Source: Marinobacterium sp. (GTDB lineage: Bacteria; Pseudomonadota; Gammaproteobacteria; Pseudomonadales; Balneatricaceae). From it: a stretch of 39,069 nt of DNA. Below the pieces are notes generated by a model, which ran no database searches, had not been told where the DNA came from, and worked only from the letters and a program-made list of their open reading frames with translations. Where the stretch lies: positions 1 to 39,069 of the forward strand of contig JAOXSF010000175.1 in assembly GCA_025800125.1 (NCBI GenBank). The letters run 5' to 3'. The position numbers and the translations under genes were made by a program. Shown one piece after another: positions 8,291 through 15,917 of this stretch (the first letter of the stretch is position 1; each line of letters starts with the position of its first letter).

Positions 8291-9676
8291 TCAACTGTAA
8301 GTGATTGCTGGTAGCCAGAGTACCAGCTGTGGCCAGAATACCAGGATCAGCAGGCCAATCAGCTGAAGGATGATAAATGGAATCACACCCTTGTAGATAT
8401 CAGATAGTTTAACATTTGGCGGGCACACACCCTTCAGATAGAAGAGGGCGAACCCGACGGGCGGCGTAAGGAACGAGGTTTGTAATGCCATGGCGACAAG
8501 CATCACGAACCATACCAGCTCAGGGTTATCTACAACACCGTGGCCATTGATATCCAGACCCAGCGCGGAAATTACCGGTGCCAGCAGTGGCAGGATGATC
8601 AGGGTGATCTCAATCCAGTCGAGGAAGAAGCCCAGCAGGAAGATCACGCCCAGGATAAAGAACACGATTCCATACGGGCCAAATGGCAGGCCGGTCAGGA
8701 ACGACTCGATCAGCTCATCACCACCCAGCTCACGCAGTACCAGGGCAAAACAGGTGGCACCTATAAAGATCGCGAAGATGTAAGCGGTGGTGTTCATGGT
8801 GCCGCCAACCACTTCTTTCACAACCTTGAAGCTCAGCTTCTTGTTGTAGGCTGCCAGCAGGGCTGCACCGAATGCGCCGACACCGGAGGCTTCGGTTGGT
8901 GTTGCGATACCGGCGAAGATAGAGCCCAGTACCACGAAGATCAGCAACAGCGTCGGCGTTACCGCCTTCAGCACGTTCATGAACACAGCCATGGTGATTG
9001 GCTTGGCATCGTCCGGGATTGGCGCTGCTTCAGGCTTGAAGAAGCCCACCGCCAGAATGTAGATGATGTACATCGCGCCCAGCATCAGACCTGGAATGAC
9101 TGCGCCCTTGAACAGGTCGCCCACAGACAGACCCAGCTGATCGGCCATGATTACCAGCATGATACTGGGTGGAATCAGGATACCCAGCGTGCCCGCAGAA
9201 GCGATAGTGCCCAGTGCCAGCGGCATGGCGTAGCCCTGCCTGGTCATCGATGGCAGCGACATTACCGCCAGCAGTACTACGGAGGCACCAATAATACCGG
9301 TAGAGGCCGCCAGGATAATACCGATTGCGGTTACCGTGATCGCCAGACCACCACGTACGCGGCCAAACAGCTCCTGCATAGACTGCATCAGACGCTCGGC
9401 GACACCGGATTTATCCAGCATAATGCCCATGAATATGAACATCGGTAGTGCTACAAGAATCCAGTTGTCCATGATCTTGTAGAGGCGGTTTACCACCAGG
9501 CCCAGGGTGGTGTAGTCCAGTCCGGTAATGGTGTCGAAGTAGGTATCAGCAAGGTAACCGATACCGGCGAAAATAACGCCGATACCACCGAGTACCCATG
9601 CCACAGGGATACCGGTAAACAGCAGCGCGATGAACGACAGGAACATCGCGATAACCAGAATCTCATTAATTTCCAT
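8291..9676 (-). CDS. dctM: TRAP transporter large permease (DctM)
   Basis: Large membrane subunit of a tripartite ATP-independent periplasmic transporter: the Na+-coupled channel component. It has 461 aa with about a dozen hydrophobic segments and typical DctM motifs: FTGIPVAWVLGG, MDNWILVALPMFIFMGIMLDKSG, AASTGIIGASVVLLAVMSLP, GTLGILIPPSIMLVIM, ATPTEASGVGAFGA and SFLTPPVGFALFYLKG. The start ATG overlaps the dctQ stop as TGATG, with GAGGAGAG upstream, which is clear translational coupling. I therefore place the start at 9676 rather than at the TTG one codon earlier. Substrate choice lies with DctP. Confidence 0.96.
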   Translation of the reverse strand: MEINEILVIAMFLSFIALLFTGIPVAWVLGGIGVIFAGIGYLADTYFDTITGLDYTTLGLVVNRLYKIMDNWILVALPMFIFMGIMLDKSGVAERLMQSMQELFGRVRGGLAITVTAIGIILAASTGIIGASVVLLAVMSLPSMTRQGYAMPLALGTIASAGTLGILIPPSIMLVIMADQLGLSVGDLFKGAVIPGLMLGAMYIIYILAVGFFKPEAAPIPDDAKPITMAVFMNVLKAVTPTLLLIFVVLGSIFAGIATPTEASGVGAFGAALLAAYNKKLSFKVVKEVVGGTMNTTAYIFAIFIGATCFALVLRELGGDELIESFLTGLPFGPYGIVFFILGVIFLLGFFLDWIEITLIILPLLAPVISALGLDINGHGVVDNPELVWFVMLVAMALQTSFLTPPVGFALFYLKGVCPPNVKLSDIYKGVIPFIILQLIGLLILVFWPQLVLWLPAITYS

Positions 9677-10203
9677 CAACGCTCTCCTCGCAGCAGCAGT
9701 GTAGTGTCACGGATCAGGCGGGAGATCATTGCCAGACCCAGCAGGCTAAAGGTCACCGGAATCACACTTTTTATCACCCAGCGCCAGGGCAAGCCGGCCG
9801 GAGCGCCGGAGTGTTCGTTGGTGCGCCAGGAGTCGGCAACAAAATCGAGGCTGTGCAGGAAGACGATGATGATAAACGGCAATATCAGAAACAGAATGCC
9901 GAGTATTTCTACAATGTGTTTGGTGCGGGCGCGAAAGTGGGAGTAGAACAGATCCACGCGAATATGGGAGTTGGTAGTCTGTGCATAACTCAGGCCAAAC
10001 ATCACGCCAACGGCGTACAGGTGCCATTGCAGCTCTTCCAGCATGATCAGGCCACTGGAGAAGCCCTTACGCAGAATAACCTGCAGCATGATAACCAGAA
10101 CCAGCACCACATAAACCCAGGCGACGCTCATGCCTATCCGTTGAATAAAGCGGTCGATTCCGTCGGCCAGAGGCACTGAAGGCAGCTTATCGTTTTCAGT
10201 CAC
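9676..10203 (-). CDS. dctQ: TRAP transporter small permease (DctQ)
   Basis: Small four-helix membrane subunit (175 aa) that pairs with DctM. Hydrophobic segments lie near residues 25-45, 65-80, 98-120 and 140-160, with the family's EELQWHLYAVGVMFGLSYA and HIRVDLFYSHF motifs. GTG start with a loosely matching purine-rich stretch upstream. Its stop overlaps dctM. The 272-base gap to dctP contains a strong terminator hairpin, so dctQM are probably made at a lower level than dctP. Confidence 0.93.
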   Translation of the reverse strand: MTENDKLPSVPLADGIDRFIQRIGMSVAWVYVVLVLVIMLQVILRKGFSSGLIMLEELQWHLYAVGVMFGLSYAQTTNSHIRVDLFYSHFRARTKHIVEILGILFLILPFIIIVFLHSLDFVADSWRTNEHSGAPAGLPWRWVIKSVIPVTFSLLGLAMISRLIRDTTLLLRGER

Positions 10204-10433
10204 GGGAAGACCCTACCCTGTTGTAATAATCGTTATATATGTGGCCGTTGTTGTTGCGGGGATAGAGAAAGCCCGCCAAGGCTGACCTCTAGCACTGCTG
10301 GCGATGGTGTTATGCAGCCTGGCAGGTGGGCATAACAGCAAACAGCAGATGCAGACAACAGAGGTCAGGCCGGGCAGTCTCTCGGGTGTTTCAGCCCAGC
10401 ACGGATGGCTATGGCAGACCCCGGATATGAAAA

Positions 10434-10462
10434 AAGGTGAACGACGGCCGGTCGCTCACCTT
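10434..10462 (-). terminator. Intra-operon terminator between dctP and dctQ
   Basis: On the minus strand a 12-base stem AAGGTGAGCGAC / GTCGTTCACCTT (one G-T pair) with a five-base loop is followed by T residues. It begins about 14 bases after the dctP stop. The rest of the dctP-dctQ gap (10204-10475) holds no gene I can support. The likely effect is partial termination, giving excess binding protein over the membrane subunits. Confidence 0.8.
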
Positions 10463-10475
10463 GATCAGGGCAGGA

Positions 10476-11546
10476 TTAACGCTGTGCGCGTGGCAGGAAG
10501 GCGTTTGCTTCCCACAGATCATAACCCTTACGGAACTCGCTCATGTCATCCCATACTTTCTTGAAGAATGGGTCTGAAGCGGTTTTTTCTGCCACAACTT
10601 CGCCCCATTTCTCTTCGAAAGTCTTCAGCATGGTTTCGTTCCAGTAGCGGATCTGAACGCCGTTGTCTTTCGCCTTCTTCATGACATCAAACTGCATCGC
10701 TTCACCTTCAGCGATAGCGTTGGTCATGGATGCTTTACAGGTATTTTCGATGGTGGCCTGCTGGCCTTTGCTCATCTTGCCCCAGGTTTTCTTGTTGATC
10801 AGCAGCTCAAATACGGTTGCCTGCTGGTGCCAGCCAGGGAAGTAGTTGTACTTGACGATCTTGTGCAGACCCAGACGTTGGTCGATGGCAGGCTGAGAGA
10901 ATTCGGTGGCGTCGATAGCGCCTTTCTCCAGCGCGCCGAAAATCTCACCGCCTGGCAGCTGAACCGTACCGACACCCAGTTTTTCCATGACGGATGCACC
11001 CAGGCCGAAGAAACGCATATTCAGGCCTTTCAGGTCTTCAGGCTTTTCGATTGGCTTGGAGAACCAGCCGGAAGTTTCTGGTGAGATGATGGCACAAGGT
11101 ACAACTTTTACGTTGTAACCGTTCTGGTCGTACATCTCCTGATACAACTTCATGCCATTACCGTAGTACATCCATGCCATGTATTCGCCTGCTTCCGGGC
11201 CGAAAGGAACAGCAGAAAACAGGGCGGCAGCTGGAATCTTGCCCTGCCAGTAACCGGCAGTTGCATAACCGGAATTCACTTTACCGGAAGAAACAGCATC
11301 GAGGATTTCTGGTGGGGAAACCAGTTTACCTGGTTCGTAGATTTTCATGCGGATTTTGCCATCGGATACCAGCTTCAGTTGTTCGGAAACCCACTTGATC
11401 GGGGTGCCCAGTGCTGGCAGGTGAGTACCGAAAGCAACCGGAGTTTTCAGCAGCAGTTTGTCAGCCGCAGTTGCAGGCGCAGAAATGGAAAGTGCAGCAG
11501 CAGAAACGATGGCAGCAGTAAGTGCAGACTTCGCAAACGTTTTCAT
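10476..11546 (-). CDS. dctP: TRAP transporter solute-binding protein, TakP-like (2-oxoacid/lactate type)
   Basis: Periplasmic receptor of the TRAP system (356 aa). Residues 1-27 are a Sec signal peptide ending APATA before ADK. The mature part carries the family's carboxylate-binding Arg in KGLNMRFFGLG and the helix-swapped subgroup motif EFSQPAIDQRLGLHKIVKYNYFPGW. That pattern is found in the subgroup containing TakP, which binds 2-oxoacids such as pyruvate, and the Thermus lactate receptor. Genomic context (dld downstream, pdhR and aceEF divergent, PdhR-type operator at its promoter) supports lactate or pyruvate as ligand. The ligand is inferred, not shown. First gene of the minus-strand operon. 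Confidence 0.9.
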   Translation of the reverse strand: MKTFAKSALTAAIVSAAALSISAPATAADKLLLKTPVAFGTHLPALGTPIKWVSEQLKLVSDGKIRMKIYEPGKLVSPPEILDAVSSGKVNSGYATAGYWQGKIPAAALFSAVPFGPEAGEYMAWMYYGNGMKLYQEMYDQNGYNVKVVPCAIISPETSGWFSKPIEKPEDLKGLNMRFFGLGASVMEKLGVGTVQLPGGEIFGALEKGAIDATEFSQPAIDQRLGLHKIVKYNYFPGWHQQATVFELLINKKTWGKMSKGQQATIENTCKASMTNAIAEGEAMQFDVMKKAKDNGVQIRYWNETMLKTFEEKWGEVVAEKTASDPFFKKVWDDMSEFRKGYDLWEANAFLPRAQR

Positions 11547-11809
11547 GACACATCCTTACAGATTAGTTGTTGTTATATCAGTAGTGGAGTTCTGACCGGG
11601 CAGCGCACGGTAACGGACTCTTATGTGTGCCTGCCGGTTCTGTCATGCCATCGAAGTGCGATGCTGCTGTCACAGCGCCGTGCTTTGGTGGCTACAGTAG
11701 CGGTATTACTCGGGCTTTAACGTGCTGGTTCTGATACCAGGGCTCAAAACTCCGCTGCAAGTGTTTGCCTCGGGACTGATACCTGCGATGCCTGAACCAG
11801 ATGTTCTAA

Positions 11810-11839
11810 TCTATAGTAGATCAGTATTGGTAATACCAA
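11810..11839 (-). promoter_or_regulatory. Candidate dctP promoter
   Basis: Reading the minus strand, TTGGTA (11834-11839) and TATAGA (11810-11815) are 18 bases apart and could serve as -35 and -10. The -35 lies inside the palindromic operator at 11826-11840, so a bound repressor would block it. It implies a leader of roughly 255 bases before dctP. Positional inference only. Confidence 0.4.
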
Positions 11840-11840
11840 T
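11826..11840. promoter_or_regulatory. PdhR-type operator 1 (dctP side)
   Basis: ATTGGTAATACCAAT: seven-base perfect arms about a central base. It matches the TGGT-N3-ACCA core known for PdhR and the related LldR group of GntR/FadR repressors. It overlaps the candidate -35 of dctP. Confidence 0.75.
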
Positions 11841-11972
11841 TTACCGGCTGCATGTGCGGCTACTTTATTTATTTCAGGAATGAGCTGTCAATCAATTTTT
11901 TTATGAACTTATCCAGTTTTATTGCATATATACCGTCAAGATCATGGATTGAGTTGACAAAATAGCTCTGTC

Positions 11973-11987
11973 ATTGGTCTTACCAGT
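11973..11987. promoter_or_regulatory. PdhR-type operator 2 (pdhR side)
   Basis: ATTGGTCTTACCAGT, same TGGT-N3-ACCA core. It lies 14 bases after a TTGACA (11954-11959) and overlaps TTGGTC, which with GATAAA (11999-12004, 18-base spacing) could be a pdhR promoter. Autoregulation of pdhR is known in E. coli. Confidence 0.7.
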
Positions 11988-12082
11988 AGTGTTAGTCTGA
12001 TAAAGTACTGTGTGATCAGTCTGTTACAGCCGGGCCATTCCGGGGGGTAGAAAAAAGCAGTAATATTGTCTGCTATTAATCG

Positions 12083-12097
12083 ACTGGTCTTACCAAT
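12083..12097. promoter_or_regulatory. PdhR-type operator 3 (pdhR leader)
   Basis: ACTGGTCTTACCAAT, the same core, 43 bases before the pdhR start codon. The middle bases (CTT) are identical to operator 2. With operators 1 and 2 it makes three copies within 272 bases of the otherwise gene-free stretch 11547-12140. Confidence 0.72.
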
Positions 12098-12140
12098 CTA
12101 TGGTGAGGGTCGGGTATTCAGCGTTCAGGAGAAGGGTCAG

Positions 12141-12905
12141 ATGGCGTACCAACGGGTCAGACAGCCAAAACTGTCGGATGTAATCATGCAGCAGCTGGAA
12201 GAGATGATTCTGGAAGGCACACTGAAGCCGGGTCAGAAGTTACCACCTGAGCGTGAGCTGGCAGCACAGTTTGAAGTGTCCCGGCCTTCGTTGCGTGAAG
12301 CGGTTCAGAAACTTGCTGCCAAGGGGTTGCTTGTCAGTCGCCAGGGGGGAGGCACCTACGTATCGGAAGATCTGGGCGGTTCTTTTTCTGATCCGCTACT
12401 GGATCTGTTTCGCACTCACCCGGAAGCGCAGTACGACCTGCTGGAATTTCGTCATGCGCTGGAAGGCGTTACGGCTTACTATGCTGCCTTGCGTAGTACC
12501 CAGGCTGATAAAGAGGCGATTCGTAAATGTTATGAAACGCTGGAGCAGTACCACGCCACCAAAGCCTTTGATAAAGAAGTACAGGCCGATGTCGATTTTC
12601 ATCTGTCCATTGCCGCTGCCACCCACAATATGGTGCTGCTGCACATGATGCGTGCGCTATTCAGTCTGTTGAAACAGCATATCTGGGAGAACCTGGAAAG
12701 CATCTATCCTAAGCGTGGCCACCGCGACAAAATTCATCAACAGCACGGTATTCTGATGGATGCCATCATTGCTGGAGACCCGGAAAAAGCGAAACAGGCA
12801 GCCCATGCACATCTGGCCTATGTAGAGGATGCGCTGCTGGAGCAGGGCCGGGAAAACTCCCGTGTCGAGCGAGCTCTGCGTCGCTCAGAGACCGCCAGCC
12901 CCTGA
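12141..12905 (+). CDS. pdhR: Pyruvate dehydrogenase complex repressor (GntR family, FadR subfamily)
   Basis: Cytoplasmic DNA-binding repressor of pdhR-aceEF whose effector in E. coli is pyruvate. The product (254 aa, same length as E. coli PdhR) begins MAYQRVRQPKLSDVI. It has the winged-helix signature LPPERELAAQFEVSRPSLREA at about residues 35-55, the wing RQGGGTYV, and the FCD effector domain from about residue 85 (QYDLLEFRHALEGVTAYYAALRST). The open frame extends 25 codons further upstream, but the E. coli-like N-terminus and an AGGAG eight bases before ATG 12141 decide this start. It lies upstream of aceE and divergent from dctP, with TGGT-N3-ACCA operators on both sides. Confidence 0.95.
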   Translation: MAYQRVRQPKLSDVIMQQLEEMILEGTLKPGQKLPPERELAAQFEVSRPSLREAVQKLAAKGLLVSRQGGGTYVSEDLGGSFSDPLLDLFRTHPEAQYDLLEFRHALEGVTAYYAALRSTQADKEAIRKCYETLEQYHATKAFDKEVQADVDFHLSIAAATHNMVLLHMMRALFSLLKQHIWENLESIYPKRGHRDKIHQQHGILMDAIIAGDPEKAKQAAHAHLAYVEDALLEQGRENSRVERALRRSETASP

Positions 12906-13009
12906 TTTCTGAACGGCTGCACTACACTGCACTGAAATCCTGCTAATACTGCGGTTTCTGATTATTTGTATTGTCAGGGTTTCGACATCTTTTGTATTTA
13001 AACTGCTAT

Positions 13010-13028
13010 TTTGTACTTAAACTACAAA
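13010..13028. promoter_or_regulatory. 19-bp inverted repeat A upstream of aceE
   Basis: TTTGTACTTAAACTACAAA: half-sites TTTGTA and TACAAA separated by seven bases. A 15-base near-copy of its left part (TTTTGTATTTAAACT) lies 19 bases upstream at 12990-13004. It does not match the PdhR core. The regulator is unknown. Confidence 0.5.
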
Positions 13029-13082
13029 CATGCGGCTGTAACATTGGTTACTTTGTGGCCTGCTGGACAGTAAATCGGCATT

Positions 13083-13101
13083 TTTGTAGTATTACTACAA
13101 A
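13083..13101. promoter_or_regulatory. 19-bp inverted repeat B upstream of aceE
   Basis: TTTGTAGTATTACTACAAA: nine-base perfect arms around one central base, with the same TTTGTA-N7-TACAAA outline and total length as repeat A, 73 bases downstream of it centre to centre. It probably marks a second operator in the 313-base pdhR-aceE gap, which otherwise holds no gene. Confidence 0.6.
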
Positions 13102-13218
13102 CCAAGGGATGCGGTATCTCAGCAGCACACTGCAGCGCCTCAGAGCGCGCACCATGACAAGATGCTGCCCGGATACCCGAAACGGACGACGTCGTAAACT
13201 CAGAGTGGAGAAGGCAAC

Positions 13219-15876
13219 GTGCAAGATTTTATTGAAGACATTGATCCCATCGAAACCCAGGAGTGGCTGGAAGCACTGGAATCTGTTGCGAAAAACGAAG
13301 GCGACGACCGTGCAAAATTTATCCTGCGTAAGCTGGGTGACCACGCTTCAGAAATGGGGGTGGGGGCAGTTGATTCACTGACTACGCCTTACCGCAACAC
13401 CATCGCACCAAAAGATGAAGCCCGTATGCCGGGTGATCTGTTCATGGAGCGTCGTATCCGCTCCTTCATCCGCTGGAATGCCATGGCAATGGTAATGCGT
13501 GCGAATGATAACGATGACGGCCTGGGTGGTCATATTTCCTCCTTCTCCTCCTCGGCGACGCTGTACGATATCGGTTTCAACTACTTCTTCCGTGGCAATG
13601 ATGGTGAACAGGATGCCGATATGGTGTTCTTCCAGGGCCACATTGCACCGGGTATTTACTCCCGCGCGTATCTGGAAGGCCGTCTGACTGAAGAACAGAT
13701 GGACAACTTCCGTCGCGAAGTGGACGGCAATGGCCTGTCCTCTTACCCGCACCCGTGGCTGATGCCGGACTTCTGGCAGTTCCCGACCGTATCCATGGGT
13801 CTGGGCCCGATCCAGGCGATCTATCAGGCGCATGTAATGCGCTACCTGTCTGCGCGTAGCCTGATCAACCGTGGCGACCGCAAGGTGTGGGCATTCCTGG
13901 GTGACGGTGAGTGTGATGAGCCGGAATCCCTGGGTGCAATCGCGCTTGCCGGTCGTGAGCAGCTGGAAAACCTGGTGTTCGTGATCAACTGTAACCTGCA
14001 GCGTCTGGACGGCCCGGTACGTGGTAACGGCAAGATCGTGCAGGAGCTTGAAGGTGTATTCCGTGGTGCAGGCTGGAACGTTGTGAAATGTCTGTGGGGT
14101 CGCCATTGGGACCCACTGTTCGAGAAAGATGACAAAGGCCTGTTGCAGAAGCGCATGAATGAAGTGTGCGACGGTGAATTGCAGAACTACAAGGCTAACG
14201 GCGGCGCTTACACCCGCGAACATTTCTTCGGCAAGTACCCTGAGCTGCTGGAAATGGTTGCGGACATGACAGATGACGAGATCATGAACCTGAACCGCGG
14301 TGGCCACGACCCATACAAGGTGTTCGCCGCTTACCAGTCCGCGATGAACCACAAAGGTCAGCCAACTGTTATTCTGGCGCAGACGGTTAAAGGTTACGGT
14401 ACCGGTAAATCCGGCGAGGCGAAGAACGACACCCACTCCATGAAAAAAGTGGCGATGGATGATCTGCGTGACTTCCGTGATCGTTTCAACATCCCGCTGT
14501 CTGATGACCAGCTGAAAGATGTACCGTACTACCGCCCATCTCCGGACTCTCCAGAGATGAAGTACATGCTCGACCGCCGTCAGAAACTGGGTGGTTTCTA
14601 CCCGGTACGTCGCACCGAGTTTGAACAGTTACAGACGCCAGAACTGGACGCATTCTCCAGCAACCTGAAAGACAGCGGCAAACGCGAGCTGTCTACGCAG
14701 ATGGCGATGAACCGTGTGATGAGCACACTGGTGAAAGACAAGAACATGGGCGAGCGAGTGGTACCAATTGTACCGGACGAAGCACGTACTTTCGGTATGG
14801 AAGGTATGTTCCGTCAGCTGGGTATCTACACCTCTGAAGGCCAGCGCTACGTGCCGCACGACGCTGACCAGATCATGTTCTACAAAGAATCCAAAACCGG
14901 TCAGATTCTGGAAGAGGGTATCAACGAAGCCGGTGCGATGTCCGCATGGATGGCAGCTGCCACCTCTTACGCGAACAACAACTGCACCATGGTTCCGTTC
15001 TACATCTATTACTCCATGTTCGGCTTCCAGCGTGTAATGGACCTGGCTTGGGCGGCTGGCGATATGCAGGCACGCGGCTTCCTGATCGGTGCGACTTCTG
15101 GCCGTACAACGCTGAACGGTGAAGGTCTGCAACACCAGGATGGCCACAGCCACCTGATGGCACAGATGATCCCGAACTGTGTAACCTACGATCCAACCTA
15201 CGCCTACGAACTGACCGTTGTGGTTCAGGACGGCCTGAAGCGTATGTACCAGGATCAGGAGAACAAGTTCTACTACATCACCACCCTGAACGAGAACTAC
15301 GCTCACCCGGCGATGCCTGTTGGCGCTGAAGACGGCATCATCAAAGGTATGTACCTGCTGGACGAAGGCAAAGACGCAGAGAAGAAAGTACAGTTGTTCG
15401 GCTGTGGTTCTATCCTGCGCGAAGTTCGTGAAGCGGCCATCATCCTGCGTGACGAATACGGCATCGAATCCGATGTATGGAGCACCACCTCCATCAACGA
15501 AGTACGTCGCGATGCGCAGGACGTAGAGCGCTGGAACATGCTGCACCCTGAAGCGGAAGAACGCACTTCCTACCTGGAAGACTGCCTGAAAGACCGTCAG
15601 GGGCCGGTTATTGCGTCTACCGATTACATCCGTATGTACGCTGATCAGCTGCGTCCTTACATCAACCGCACCTACAAGGTACTGGGCACCGACGGTTATG
15701 GCCGTTCCGACACACGCGGCAAGCTGCGTGAGTTCTTCGAGGTGAACCGTTACTACGTTGTGGTAGCAGCGCTGAAAGCCCTGCAGGAAGATGGCCTGGT
15801 AGAGCGTTCCGACGTCGCCAAAGCGATTCAGAAGTTCAACATCAACCCGGAAAAAGCAGCCCCCTGGACTGTTTAA
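13219..15876 (+). CDS. aceE: Pyruvate dehydrogenase E1 component (homodimeric type)
   Basis: Thiamine-diphosphate enzyme that decarboxylates pyruvate and reductively acetylates the E2 lipoyl arm. The 885-aa product starts DPIETQEWLEALESV as in E. coli AceE. The ThDP/Mg motif GDGECDE begins at residue 228, followed by the conserved INCNLQRLDGPVRGN. Other AceE hallmarks are HISSFSSSATLYDIGFNYFFR, GATSGRTTLNGEGLQHQDGHS and GTDGYGRSDTR near the end. GTG start with GGAGAAGG upstream. Only 41 bases separate it from aceF, so one operon with that gene. Its codon pattern suggests strong expression. Confidence 0.98.
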   Translation: MQDFIEDIDPIETQEWLEALESVAKNEGDDRAKFILRKLGDHASEMGVGAVDSLTTPYRNTIAPKDEARMPGDLFMERRIRSFIRWNAMAMVMRANDNDDGLGGHISSFSSSATLYDIGFNYFFRGNDGEQDADMVFFQGHIAPGIYSRAYLEGRLTEEQMDNFRREVDGNGLSSYPHPWLMPDFWQFPTVSMGLGPIQAIYQAHVMRYLSARSLINRGDRKVWAFLGDGECDEPESLGAIALAGREQLENLVFVINCNLQRLDGPVRGNGKIVQELEGVFRGAGWNVVKCLWGRHWDPLFEKDDKGLLQKRMNEVCDGELQNYKANGGAYTREHFFGKYPELLEMVADMTDDEIMNLNRGGHDPYKVFAAYQSAMNHKGQPTVILAQTVKGYGTGKSGEAKNDTHSMKKVAMDDLRDFRDRFNIPLSDDQLKDVPYYRPSPDSPEMKYMLDRRQKLGGFYPVRRTEFEQLQTPELDAFSSNLKDSGKRELSTQMAMNRVMSTLVKDKNMGERVVPIVPDEARTFGMEGMFRQLGIYTSEGQRYVPHDADQIMFYKESKTGQILEEGINEAGAMSAWMAAATSYANNNCTMVPFYIYYSMFGFQRVMDLAWAAGDMQARGFLIGATSGRTTLNGEGLQHQDGHSHLMAQMIPNCVTYDPTYAYELTVVVQDGLKRMYQDQENKFYYITTLNENYAHPAMPVGAEDGIIKGMYLLDEGKDAEKKVQLFGCGSILREVREAAIILRDEYGIESDVWSTTSINEVRRDAQDVERWNMLHPEAEERTSYLEDCLKDRQGPVIASTDYIRMYADQLRPYINRTYKVLGTDGYGRSDTRGKLREFFEVNRYYVVVAALKALQEDGLVERSDVAKAIQKFNINPEKAAPWTV

Positions 15877-15917
15877 ACCGCTGAACTTTCTGAAGCTTTA
15901 GATAAGAGGATACGAAT

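Noticed and set aside
8540-9448. Plus-strand 302-codon open frame
   Set aside because: It lies entirely opposite dctM, and its Gln/His/Asp-rich composition is typical of an antisense shadow of a membrane protein gene.
12066-12140. 25-codon N-terminal extension of PdhR
   Set aside because: The E. coli-like N-terminus and AGGAG point to ATG 12141; the extension would also run through operator 3.
13375-14436. Minus-strand 353-codon open frame
   Set aside because: Antisense to aceE, which is highly conserved; no recognisable motif or ribosome site.
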